Both the position numbers and the translations under genes were made by a program. Below, piece after piece: positions 1 through 10,446 of a DNA stretch of 64,000 nucleotides (the stretch's first letter is position 1; each line of letters begins with the position of its first letter). The DNA is from Mermis nigrescens (taxonomy: Eukaryota; Nematoda; Enoplea; Mermithida; Mermithidae): contig JAVLUZ010000154.1 of the NCBI GenBank assembly GCA_036768485.1, positions 47,415,786 to 47,479,785 of the forward strand, given 5' to 3'. The notes beneath the pieces are model-generated. The model was given only the letters and a program-made list of their open reading frames with translations, was not told the DNA's origin and ran no database searches.

Positions 1-254
1 AGAAAATGGATAGATATCAAAAATGGTATCTAATTGAAATAATATCGGAGAATAGGTACAACTACAAGAAGCAATGTTAGGTAGTTGTCGACCACGATTT
101 AAAATATAATCATAAATCGTGCTTATACCCCGTTGTTGCATGACGAAATTAAAAGAAATCGAAATAGCTCCTAATTTTTTTCTGACCAAATATACACAAG
201 TTTGTAATGAATAGAACAGTAGGCAATAAACGAGTGAGACGAATACGATCCTAG

Positions 255-674
255 CATACAAGAGCATGGGGTTGAGGGGGTATTAGCCCGCCCTGAGCAT
301 CGAAAAACTGATAGCTAAACAGCCATTTTGGCCGAAAAACTTTGCTACATATATAGCCTTTTTTGGCTTAGAAAATTAGCTATACAGCCTGTTTGGGCTC
401 AGAAAACTAGCTTTATAGTTTTTTAGCTCAAAAATGCTTTATAGTCTTCTTTTCTGAATTTTAAAAGCATATTTAGTTATTTTCTCGACTCCAAAAGAGC
501 CAAATAGCTATTTTTAGTTCGAAAAGACTATATAGTTATGTTTTTGAGTCCAAAAAGACTATATAGCCAGTTTTCTGAGCCCAAAAGGCTATAAAACCGT
601 TTTTACAAAGCACTTAGCTATCTACCAATTTTTAGTTTTCACCCCCCCTGAAAGTTTGACCTTGCGCACCTATG
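255..674 (+). mobile_element. family D MITE
   Basis: 420 bp, ends CATACAAGAGCATGG and CTTGCGCACCTATG, flanks GATCCTAG (247-254) and AATCCTAG (675-682). The body is a ladder of degenerate GCTATATAGCC/TTTTGGGCTC units. Confidence 0.85.
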
Positions 675-902
675 AATCCTAGAATTATCAAACCGAAAAA
701 TCGTTTGAAAAGCCAGCTAGATTAAGACCATCATCTTTATAACTCTAGGGCGTATCGGTACGTAGAAAAATTTTTATTAAGCAAATTAAGACAAGTTAGA
801 AAAAATGTACCGCAGCCTAAGCTTTTTAAATAAGTCAGTGTCGCTAAGTTCTATTCAACGATTCGTTTTCGTTGAATCTTTTGCAAGTGATTGGTTTACG
901 AC

Positions 903-1241
903 TATACATGATCTTGGGGAGTTCAACGCCCAGAATTCGCGATTTTTCGAAAGTTCCCTGAAATTTTCTGAAAATTCGTAGAAAAGGAGTTTTTTAAGCG
1001 TTTTTAGACTTGCTCAAAAGTGTCAAGTTTTTGGTACTTCGCGCCATATACTCATGTTTTTTGACTATATTTTGTTCAATTTGTTGGATTTTTTGATTTT
1101 TGTATGAATGTTTTTGTTTTTATGCTCTAGAAAGATAGAGCATCGTCAGAAACGCCGAAAAACGATGATTTTGACGGGTACCTACCATTTACGGGCACTT
1201 TAGAATTTAAAACCTCAGAATTCTCATGGTGTGCATGTCTG
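903..1241 (+). mobile_element. family B MITE
   Basis: 339 bp, ends TATACATGATCTTGGGG and GTGTGCATGTCTG, perfect 8-bp duplication TTTACGAC (895-902 and 1242-1249). Carries an internal hairpin GCTCTAGAAAGATAGAGC and a decayed CTTCGCGCC motif. Confidence 0.9.
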
Positions 1242-1249
1242 TTTACGAC

Positions 1250-2162
1250 ATCATTTTCTTACTCCCTTTACTCATTATATTTTCGACTTTTAAACTTTCG
1301 ATGTAAACTGATGAACCTTGTTTCCTTAGAATGGAATCAATTTCAGATTACCTACCTGCATTCTGTTCAATGAAGACTATATACATTTTTACTCATTTCT
1401 AAAAATTACTGCATTCGGCACTTTAAATCATTATCTGCCTAAAGAATTAAAAAAATTTCGGATAATTCTGTGATCATCCTTTCATTATAAAAATCAGCCT
1501 AAATTTGCTCGACATACAATATTTAAATACATACTCTTTTGCACTGAGCTCCACTTGACAAAGCTTTCGTGACTCTGCAACAGACGAAATTAACGATTTC
1601 TCTGTGCATATTCAATCGCTCACTGACCTAAAATTGAGCAAACTTGAGAATGTTCGCTCATTCATTTGTAAAAGGGTTAGGCGTTAAAAAATAGCTTTTT
1701 AGGCTAAAAACAACGGGGAGTAACTGCCATTCATAAGTATAGTAGCACAAATAATATAAGATTCTACGATTTTCGCTCGATGCATAGACAATAAAAAAGG
1801 CGCGAATAAACGAAAGAACTCTAAAAACATAGGCATAAAAAACCAAAAAATAGTCAAAATTTGGGAATCCTGGGTTTTGCAAGTCTGATCGAATACCTGC
1901 TAATTCTTAAAAGCAAGAACCAACAATTCTATATGACGTAATCCGAAAGATTTAAAAATTAATTATAGCGCTCACTCTGTCTGAACTAAACTAAAAATGT
2001 TTATTGCGAGTACGTATGACAATTACAAGGAATGCAAAAGACGATTAGGAACATTGTCGATAAAATGAGCGACGTAATGCAAAAGGAGACAAGCGAGTCA
2101 CACGACAATGACAAATTTTAACACCTGCCCTTGTAAACTTTTAGATAAATCGACGTCAATTA
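1250..2162. other. no recognised feature
   Basis: AT-rich sequence without convincing ORF or repeat. The 74-codon minus-strand frame near 1658-1882 is low-complexity and Phe/Tyr-rich, so it is not called. Confidence 0.5.
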
Positions 2163-2170
2163 GCCTGATC

Positions 2171-2575
2171 CAGTGATCCACATACACAGCGTGGGAATCC
2201 TTGCGGGAGAAGGGGGATAGGTTGAAATTTTAAAGTGCCCTTTTTGGCCTAAAAATGGTAGGTACGCGTCAAAAAAATCGTTTTTCGACGTTTCTCTTTA
2301 TGCTCTATCTTTTTAGAGCATAAAGCATAAAAAAATTTCGACAGAAAAAGTCATACAAATTGAACAAAATATCGTCAGAACATGAGTACATGGCGCTAAG
2401 CGCCGAAAATTTGACATTTTGAGCAAATAGACAGCCAAAAACGCTTAAAAAAGCACCATTTCCACGAATTTTCAAAAAAATTTTTGGAAACTTACGAAAA
2501 ATCGCCAATTCTGGGAGGGGAATCAAAAAATTTCTGGGGGTGGGGTGAAAGAAAATCTCCCCCAGATCACGTATG
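2171..2575 (-). mobile_element. family B MITE
   Basis: Inverted copy flanked by perfect GCCTGATC (2163-2170 and 2576-2583). The recognisable element begins at CACATACACAGC (2179) after an extra CAGTGATC, so the left edge may be duplicated twice. Confidence 0.8.
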
Positions 2576-2754
2576 GCCTGATCCAAATAAATTCAAATTA
2601 GGGAAAGAATACAAAATCTGGTAAGTTACTCCAAACGTGAATATAAGTACTTATGGAAAAAATCGAATTTTCATCAATTAGAGCGAATAAGAAGTACAAC
2701 TAGTATGGTTCACGTAACCTTGTACATGAATAACAATTCCCCAGTCGATGTAAA

Positions 2755-2935
2755 TCGATTACAAAAGCGGTTTAAACTAAAGTAGCAATCACGATACTGT
2801 GTACGGAAAGTGATAAGCATATGAAGTTTCACAACGCAATATTTCATTACAGTAAGCTGCCTAGAAACCACTTTTCTCTAGACCGCTGAAAATTGATTTC
2901 CATGCACAAAGTTTCGTGAAATAGACTATAGATTA
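2755..2935. repeat. family P fragment
   Basis: Shares ACAAAAGCGGTTTAAACTAA and the GTGAAATAGACTATAG end with copies at 58293-58521 and 59938-60165. Confidence 0.4.
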
Positions 2936-3199
2936 AAACGATTTTTACAGCGAGTAGTATTTTTGTTAAAACCATAAAATTGGTCACAAAAAGGCGAGAT
3001 GTTTACGCATTCATTTTATTGATTTATTGATACACAATTTAATACACCACACGTAGACAAATGTGCCACCGACGCCATTCAAGTCTACATAAATTCAGTA
3101 GTTTAAGATGTTCGTCGTATAAAAGAGGACTATTGTTTTCAATATTTAGTAAATTTATGCTGTCACTATTCCCAATACAGTAATATTCGAGGATCGATT

Positions 3200-4298
3200 T
3201 GAAAAAACTGGAAAACAGCGTTTATAGAGCTATTTGCGTATCTAAACCAAGTAACGCATTAGGTCCTGCTGGCCATTGCACTTAAATTATCAAAAAATTA
3301 GGTTATTTGCTCTCTTCTCCTCTTGCTACTATCTTTGATTTGAAACATCGTTTCGATCAGGTTCAGTACCACAATTGTGGCGTCAAGCAAATGTGATCCC
3401 TGTTTCCAAAAACAAAGGCGATTCTGATTGTGTTGAAAATGATCGTCCGATTGTTGCTCTTCTTGTAAAATTATGGAACAACCAATCAGATTCTCGAGAA
3501 CTTAAATTACAATAATTTGCTGTATTTTTTCAACTTGGTGTTTTAAAGGTCAATCAAGTGAAACCCAATTGCTAAACTGTAAAAACGAATGGGCAAAATG
3601 TATCAATAAAAAATATACAATGGATGTAACTTTCATCGATTTTGAAATAGCTTTTGACTGCATTTTTCATACTAAATTACTTCATAAACTTTCTGCATAT
3701 GGCTTACAAGGTTCCCTATTTAACTGGCTTTAATCTTTATTATCTCCTCAATCTCAATGCATGGTACTTAATAGTTCTTTTTCAGATAGCCTAAATGTCT
3801 CCAGCGGTGTTCAACAAGGGGGCGCGATGAGGCCAACTCCTTTTCTGCTTATAAATGATTTGTGCGATAATATCATTAGTCGTGTACGTCTATTTTCCGA
3901 TGATATTAAATTGTATAATTCGTCCTTGTAACGCTATACTTCATAACGATCTTAATAACCAGTATACGTGGTTGAGTGAATGGCAGCTTCAGATATCTAT
4001 CGATAAATGCTCAATTCTCTACATGGGTTATGAAAATTCTAAACGTCAATATATCATTGGAAATCAACTTTTACCATGCCTTCAAATACGCTGTATTCAT
4101 TCCGCTTTTTGCTTATACTTTCAAACTTTTACTGGACAGTCATGTATTCTTCTAGACGAATTTTTCACAATAACAGTTGTACTCGTTCTGTTAATAATTT
4201 AAAGCTAATTTGTCCTGTGGCTGTTCGGATATTCTAAAGAAGGATTTAAGTCATAGATATGTGAATTTGAGGAATTTGCTTCCAAATGATGTCGTAAA
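3200..4298 (+). pseudogene. old LINE reverse transcriptase relic, 5' part
   Basis: Heavily decayed plus-strand copy related to the LINE at 10447-12634. Readable pieces across several frames: SKPSNALGPAGH, IIKKLGYLLSSPLATIFDL, CKNEWAK, MDVTFIDFEIAFDCIFH (motif A), SSGVQQGGAM (motif B), LFSDDIKLYN (FADD box decayed to FSDD), WLSEWQLQISIDKCSILYMG and LRNLLPNDVVN. Several stops and frameshifts. It is cut at 4298 by the hAT1 element and resumes at 9920. Confidence 0.82.
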
Positions 4299-5034
4299 TA
4301 GTGATCGACCGGGGCCCCAGCAATCCCCGGCCATTTTTCAGCATCCCGGCCCCGGCCGGGCAAGGTCAAAAATTGGCCAGGGCCAGGGAAAAATTTACTG
4401 TAATTCGTATTTTGTACAGGCTGTGATACTGGCACTTATTTATCAATGAGCGAGTGTTAATTTTGAGAACTGTACTGATTAGACCATATGAATACTTACT
4501 TAGTCCTAGGGAACGACCGAAGCTGGCTTCGGCCAGCCGAAGGTGGGTGTTTTCTTGCTTCGCCTACGGCCGACGCAAAAAGGAAAAAGGCGAAGGCCGA
4601 AGCTTTTTTTCAGGGCAATTTTTTATTCGCATTAAAATTTAGACAATGTGCAATATAACTAACCCCAGACGACGCCATTCAGCTCAATTTATCTTCTAGT
4701 CACCTTAAATTTTGTTAAAAACATGCTCACAACAGTAACTTTGACTATATAAACAGCAAGCAACCATGTACTAATAACGAAAGCTGACTCGTCTAAGCAT
4801 TGTATCTGCTCCGCATCTGTTTCCATTTTTGAAAAAGTTCGACTATGAATGAATCACTAGCGATCGCGAAAATGATGAAACACTTAAGAAAAAAGCCACA
4901 CCTTTACTCTTACATGTCTCACATTTGAAGGCATGTCTTTGTTTACTCGAAATTCCAACGCCATCTTTGTACTTGTTGTATATCGTGTGTCTAGTGTGTA
5001 CCAGTGTTTTTATTTTAATAATGCCCGTTTGTAC

Positions 5035-6128
5035 TAGGGATGCACCGGAGCCAGGCCCCGGCCCCAGTGCCAAAATACGCAACTTTCAGCCTATTATTTA
5101 GAATTATCTCAACGTTTTTTGTTCGGATTTTGGCGATATTTTGAGGAAAAATCATGCATAATCGCCTGTGCATATCATTAATGTATATCAAAACATTGGT
5201 CACAAATTTTGTTTCATAAATTCAGCTTATTCACGTTTATAGCTGCAGCAATTTAATAGTCAAAAGCGATAATCTACAAGTTTTTCGCCAAATACACTAG
5301 CGTTTCTAATCGCTCATGCAGCAAACGAGGACGGGAATCCGAGCAAATATTGCCACTTGTACTGAACAAGCGTTCACTCGGGTACACATGGGCGGGGGCT
5401 CAAATATTTCCTTGTCAGTTATATAAGCCAGGGCCGGGTAAGTTTCCAATTTTGTCCGCAAAAAGCCCATCGGATCCAATTCTGTTCCGACTTTTTCTTC
5501 TGCATGAGAAAAAGCATACGTTTAACATTTTGTGGCATTCCTGTAGGTTTGTTTGCCGGATGAACAGGCACGTAGCTCTGGGGGGATCCGGCCGGACCCC
5601 ATAAAATTCAGAAAAATAGGAAAAATAGGACTTTTAAACGTTATTTTGTGCTATTTTTGGCCTGTTCGGGCTTAGTCCCTCCTAAATTGGTGTTGGTCAC
5701 CCTAAAAGAGGACGGCCAGCTACATGCCTGCGGATGAAATTCCAAACGATGTTTTTTGTGTTGGATTGGCTGTCAACAAAATAAACTATGCACGCGAAAT
5801 ATCTATCCTTGTTTAAGCTATTTTCAACTCGTCTGATCTAAAACATGAGTAATTCGGCTGATAATGATGCAAGTAACGTGAACTGGGAAAATTTTTGGCC
5901 TATATAAGCTATGATGATTGATTGAACTCGAAAATACATGTGAAACGGATGCCATAGACTTGCCCAGACGCTATTTTGCATAAGTCACATTTTGCCAAAT
6001 ACATATGTATACATGGTATATCCTGGATAAAGCAAAGATAGTTGGCCCTGGTTGGTCCCAGTCTCTAGTACCGGCCCCGGCGCCGGGCCCAGGATCCGGT
6101 CAAAAAGGCGGCCCCAGTGGCATCCCTA
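5035..6128. mobile_element. GC-ended hAT-like MITE nested in family A
   Basis: TIRs TAGGGATGCACCGG and GTGGCATCCCTA with CCGGCCCCGG-type subterminal sequence like hAT1. Flanks GTTTGTAC (5027-5034) and CTTTGTAC (6129-6136) are 7 of 8 identical and rejoin the family A sequence ...GTTTGTAC-ATGTACAAAG, confirming the insertion. Confidence 0.85.
5565..5730 (+). mobile_element. family R MITE, innermost of the stack
   Basis: TIRs CAGGCACGTAGCT and AGCTACATGCCTG, perfect 8-bp duplication CGGATGAA (5557-5564 and 5731-5738). 166 bp. Related copies at 30312-30487 and about 27785-27902. Confidence 0.9.
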
Positions 6129-7086
6129 CTTTGTACATGTACAAAGATGGTCCCCAAAAGTCTCTGTACATTTTGTACACGCAAATTTTTGTGTACTAAA
6201 TTATAGTACAGTGGCGATTTTAGTGTGGTTAAACAGGGCTTTCAATCTTTGGTAGTGTATTTTAGCTAACTTCTGGGTTTCTGACGCCAAAACTTAATGA
6301 AAATTGTCTCAAAACGGCGCAAAGCGCCGAAAAAATTTGACATTTTTCCATTCTAAATGCACATTCTGCCATTTTAAAGATATATAGGACAAAAAAATCA
6401 CTCATTTCGGCGCGAACACCGAAAATTTTCGGGAATTGTACACGTTTTTATAGTTTTTGTTTGCCCGAAAATTGTTGTAAATTTTGTATACACAAATTTT
6501 TTGGTACTAGAATATAGTACAGTGGCGATTTTAGTGTGGTAAAAACAGAGTTGTTTGACTTTTGGTAGTGTATTTTAGCTAATTTCTGGGTCTCTAAGGG
6601 CAAAAATCAATAAGGATCGTCTTAAAACGGCGCGAAGCGCCGAAAAATTTGACATATTTACTTTTGAAATGCAATGTCTGTCATTATAAAGATATGTAAA
6701 AGACACAATTACTGATTTTGGCGCGTAGCGCCTAAAATTTTTGCGAATTTCAGACCTTTTTTGCAATTTTTGTCTTCCCAAAAATCTTTGTAAATATACA
6801 GAGACAGTCCCAATAAATCTTTGTACAATGGGAAAAATCTTTGCCGAGTACAAAAAACACTGTTGTGTACCATTCTCTTTTGTATTAAATAATTGTCCAT
6901 GGTCGACGTGTTAACTTTCTTAAACTTCTGTATCTAATGACGGGAAGAAATCTCTATTTGCCTTTATGCCTACCTTCTACAAATTTAAGTATCAGCAGGA
7001 AAATTAGGAATTAATCAATTGTTTTTATAATTCTCAGGAATTCCAGGCTTTATTCCTAATAATACATTATATTTTTATTTATTCAG

Positions 7087-7176
7087 GATAGTGAATCTGA
7101 TGATCATCAATACGTATTAGCTGCTGATATACATGAAATGTCTAATAATGAAATCAGTGCTAATGAAGAGAATTAA
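7087..7176 (+). pseudogene. possible terminal exon remnant of hAT2 transposase
   Basis: Acceptor-like TTTTTATTTATTCAG precedes an open stretch of 29 codons (DSESDDHQYVLAADIHEM, then SNNEISANEEN) ending in TAA, with AATAAA 12 nt later at 7188-7193. The acidic C-terminal tail, acceptor and polyadenylation signal together look like a 3' terminal exon. Its place just inside the right end of hAT2 suggests the transposase gene, but no hATC motif is seen. Tentative. Confidence 0.35.
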
Positions 7177-7966
7177 TTGCGCTTTTCAATAAAATTTTTG
7201 CAATGAATGACACGGTTTTATTACTTCATATTTACTCCTGGAACATAATCAAGCTTAACTTTCATATTTATGACTCAATTCGCAATCATTCTTCATACAA
7301 ATCAGAATTAGACTGGAGAATTTATACAGATTCGGCCTTCGGCCTTCGGCCGAAGCCGAAGCAAGAGCTGGCCGAAGCTTCGGCTTCGGCCGAAGCAAAA
7401 TTTTGGAGCTTCGGTCGTTCACTGCTTAGTCCTTGTTATAACTTTGCTACTGTGTATAAATGAGCTTTTACTGAATAAATGTTCAGGAAAATCTGCATGT
7501 TTTCGATTCCTCCACTTAACTTAATTAAACTAAATGCTACTTTTAACTCATTCATTCATAGCTATGGCTAAAAGATTTAGAGTTGTTTTACAGAAACAAC
7601 TTTTACATTTAATTGAATGGGACCGCGTGCTTTAAAACGCGTTTCTTGTGTAATAATTATTAGGACGGAGGTTAATTATAGGCGGATCTGAACTACGCTG
7701 CAGAATTGCATTCGATCCGATAAACTAAATATGTCTTAAATAGTTTCTGAGGTCCAGCGTTGAGGTAGGGGTAAAATCCCAAATTGGAATATTAGAAAAT
7801 TAAGTGGTAGACTATTATTAGCCGACTCTATTTTGTTGTATGAGCTTCTTGTGCTTGTACAAAGATCTCCGAAAAGGTCTTTGTATGAGCTAACAAATTT
7901 TTGTAGCTATATTATATAAATATATTTTTAAACATACACATTTTCGCATACTATCAGTATGTGACA

Positions 7967-8640
7967 CAGTGTTTTTTGTACAATGTACCTTTTTATATAC
8001 ATGAACAAAGGTGGTGTGGTACCCAAAAGTCTTTGTACATTTTGTACCAGTGCTTTTTTTTGTACACGGTCCGTTCGTGCATGTACAAAGATGGTCCCCA
8101 AAAGTCTTTGTACATTTTGTGCACACAAATTTTTGGTTACTATAGTATGGTACACTAGAGATTTTAGTGTGGTAAAACTGGGTCTTTTGACTATTGTTGA
8201 TTGTATATTTTAGCTAATTTCTGGGTTTCTAACGCCAAAAATTACTAAAATTGTCTCGAAACGGTGCGAAGCGCCTAAAAATTTGACATTTTTCCATTCT
8301 AAATAAAATTTTGCAATTTTAAAGATGTATAGGACAGACAATTTTTCATATCGGAGCGAAGCGCCGAAAAATCAGGAATTTTACACCTTTTTACAGTTTT
8401 TATCTTCCCAAAAATCTTTGTACATGTACAAAGCTAGTCCTGAAAAGTCTTTGTACATCGGGAAAATCTTTGGCGAATACAAAAAAAACACTGTTTTGTA
8501 CAAACAAATTTTTGTATACTTTAATATGGTACAGTAACGATTTCAGTGAGGTAGAACATAGTTTTTCGACCTTTAGTAGTGTATTTGGCTAATTTTTAGG
8601 TTTCTGAATATTTGATATTTTTCCGTTTTTCCATTCTAAG
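7967..8640 (+). mobile_element. family A copy (outer), split by another family A copy
   Basis: Left end CAGTGTTTTTTGTAC at 7967; the body runs to 8047 and resumes at 8494 with ACAAACAAATTTTTGTATAC. The right end is lost near 8640. Confidence 0.75.
8048..8493 (+). mobile_element. family A MITE inserted in another family A copy
   Basis: 446 bp, CAGTG...CACTG ends, perfect 8-bp duplication TTTTGTAC (8040-8047 and 8494-8501). A clear self-insertion. Contains two GCGAAGCGCC hairpins. Confidence 0.92.
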
Positions 8641-8689
8641 CGCAGTGTTGCTTTTTACAAGATTTAATTTGCATATTACAATTTTTGTA

Positions 8690-8985
8690 ATATTTCTGAT
8701 TTTGTAGTACAAGTTGTTTTAGCTTTCTCAGTCGAGTTTTATGTGTGAATTCCATCAAAAGCTCATAAAAATTTCGGCACTTCGCGCCGAACTATTATTA
8801 CCAACTAAACTCAGGCCAAATCATCACATTTATAAGCACGGTCTTTTTGTATTCGGCAAAGATTTTTGCTGATGTACAAAGACGTTTCAGGACCGTCTTT
8901 GTACATGTACAAAGATTTTTGAAGAACAAAAACTGTAAAAAGGAAGTAGAATTCCTTATTGCAAATTCTACCATTTTAAAGATTT
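8690..8985 (-). repeat. family A and A-variant fragments
   Basis: 8690-8837 matches the right half of the variant element at 34669-35284 (TACAAGTTGTTTTAGCTTTC; CTATTATTACCAACT). 8838-8985 is an inverted family A right end (CGGCAAAGATTTTTGC, GTACATGTACAAAG). Confidence 0.6.
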
Positions 8986-9054
8986 TCAGGGGGGGTAAGC
9001 GGCTGCAAAAATGGAGCCGCTTACCCCCTTTCCCTAGAAGAGGCCGAAAAATAT

Positions 9055-9275
9055 ACATGTGACAGGAGGTTTGGGCCATCCCCCATCCACGCTTTGAAGC
9101 TCCAAAGTTCCTTGAAAGTCAGGAAATATTTGACCACCCTTCCCTATTTTTTGATGAAAACCTGCGCTTTTATGGCTATTTTTGTGTTTAAAATTTTTGA
9201 TCTAGTTGCTAACCCCCACCTTCTAAAAATGGCGAGGGATCCTTGCCCTAGATTTACAGCCGTTACATGTATACT
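9055..9275. repeat. family G repeat copy
   Basis: ACATGTGACAGGAGG at the left and GCCGTTACATGTAT at the right, with the GGTCATTTACCCC/TTTTTGGCC-type body seen in copies at 30944, 36398 and 52084. Diverged; no clear duplication. Confidence 0.5.
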
Positions 9276-9558
9276 GAGGGACCCTCATAAAATTTTAAGC
9301 GATTACATGCATGTTTTATAGCGATAGTTTATCTATTTACTCTAGCTCACATTCTAAAATAATGTATCACTTCGTGAAATTCTAATAGTTAGGTACACTT
9401 TTGCCATACTGAAAAATTAGGCTCAAAAAATTCAAAAGGTTTCACCAAAAATCGTCTGACAGTGACTTGTCTTGGACCCTGAGTGGGGTGAAGGGGGTGA
9501 TACCCCTCTCCCCTTATGGGAATGTGTGATGTCTCATTTATTACATCCAATACCTATT

Positions 9559-9645
9559 GCATCCAATCGCTACAGCAGCAGTAGCAGTAGCGAAGATTCA
9601 AATGATATAGAGCGTGCTAATAGCAGCGACATAGACTTTATTTGA
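9559..9645 (+). pseudogene. possible C-terminal remnant of hAT1 transposase
   Basis: A 28-codon tail, ASNRYSSSSSSEDSNDIE then RANSSDIDFI, ending TGA, followed by AATAAA at 9699-9704, about 220 bp inside the hAT1 right end. An acidic serine-rich tail followed by a polyadenylation signal fits a transposase terminus but is not diagnostic. Confidence 0.3.
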
Positions 9646-9919
9646 TGATTCAGACAATGAAACACTGGACTAAGTTTGTTTCTTGTGACATACATATTAA
9701 TAAAACTTGATGTATTAAGTCGCACCTAACTTTGCGCTTGCCATTTACTACTGAATGGAGCAGTTGCTCATTATTTCTTTTCCTATGCCCACCCCAAGTA
9801 TGTGTCATGCAATAGTGTCATGCAATAATATTTTCCTCGTCTGACCCCGGCCCCGAATTTTTTTTCAGCCCCAGTACCGCCCCGGCCCCGGCCAAAAAAG
9901 TCGCCCCGGTCGATCACTA

Positions 9920-10010
9920 GTCGTAAATTCACCTTGCTTAGAAATTTCTAAACGCAAACTTAGCACTTACTTTCTATTTATCTGTTTGTCGTGTCCCAAT
10001 GTTGTCTTGT
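9920..10010 (+). pseudogene. old LINE relic, 3' part after the hAT1 insertion
   Basis: After the duplicated site GTCGTAAA the interrupted frame continues: ...NDVV then NSPCLEISKRKLSTYF, in register with the C-terminal end of related LINEs. This join shows that hAT1 inserted into an existing LINE copy. Confidence 0.65.
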
Positions 10011-10319
10011 GTCATTTATTGCTCATCGTCTTTTTTATCATAAGCTGTATCTATATTCTTACCATGTGGTTTCTGGACGTAGCAATGAAACCTTTGTTCT
10101 CGTTGTTTAAACTTGATTTTATTACCTTCAGCTGAGCATTTTAGCCAATATCTAAATAGCGTTTGACAATGAAAACCACATAACTTATCACTACGACGCA
10201 AAGAGCCAGAAAATTTCGGAACAATACCTCCCTAAAATACATTTTGAATCACAAAAATTGTCCACATCCGGCGCAGCCTAAGCAGGCATTCGTGTAGCTG
10301 GTTCACATATGTATTAACA

Positions 10320-10444
10320 TAGTCATATTATAAGGGCGTATGTGTGCGGTCGATAGCATCTGAGGAAACGAGAGAAAGTTGCTGGCAGTCAGATTCGAAA
10401 CGTGGACCCCTTGCTCTAATGTCCAGAACCATAACCAACACACG
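10320..10444 (-). repeat. possible tRNA-derived SINE head
   Basis: On the minus strand: CGTGTGTTGGTTATGGTTC (A-box-like) ... GGACATTAGAGC ... GTCCACGTTTCGAATCTG (B-box-like). Spacing and order resemble a decayed tRNA Pol III promoter. No acceptor-stem pairing is evident, so this is not a tRNA gene. It abuts the truncated 5' end of the LINE at 10447. Confidence 0.4.
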
Positions 10445-10446
10445 GT

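Larger units (their letters stand above)
5002..6862 (+). mobile_element. family A element, interrupted and with a doubled body
   Basis: Starts CAGTGTTTTT and ends CAAAAAACACTG, with flanks GTGTGTAC (4994-5001) and TTGTGTAC (6863-6870), 7 of 8 matching. The body after the nested MITE holds two head-to-tail copies of the family A sequence (6129-6480 and about 6481-6862), the second lacking its left end. Each copy has two GGCGCGAAGCGCC-type hairpins. Confidence 0.82.
4507..7424. mobile_element. hAT2: hAT-type transposon nested in hAT1
   Basis: Ends TAGGGAACGACCGAAGC and GCTTCGGTCGTTCACTG, perfect 8-bp duplication CTTAGTCC (4499-4506 and 7425-7432). Subterminal DNA is rich in GGCCGAAGC repeats. 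About 1 kb remains once the nested family A element is removed, so it is nonautonomous, though a terminal exon-like remnant persists at 7087-7176. Confidence 0.9.
4299..9919. mobile_element. hAT1: hAT-type transposon, composite with nested insertions
   Basis: Ends TAGTGATCGACCGGGGCC and GGTCGATCACTA are inverted repeats flanked by a perfect 8-bp duplication GTCGTAAA (4291-4298 and 9920-9927). Subterminal DNA at both ends is GC-rich (CCGGCCCCGG repeats). The 5.6 kb includes hAT2 (4507-7424) and family A copies (7967-8640). No intact transposase is visible; a possible C-terminal remnant is at 9559-9645. Confidence 0.9.

Noticed and set aside
300..660. CRISPR-like regular GCTATATAGCC repeats (also 28200-28560 and 37570-37930)
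   Set aside because: Units are degenerate and lie inside a bounded MITE with target duplications; no constant repeat or unique spacers.
4843..5082. BED-like zinc finger on the minus strand (FKCETCKSKG)
   Set aside because: Only the CxxC pair is visible, the histidines are not in place, the frame crosses a transposon junction, and the strand is opposite to the hAT2 tail exon.
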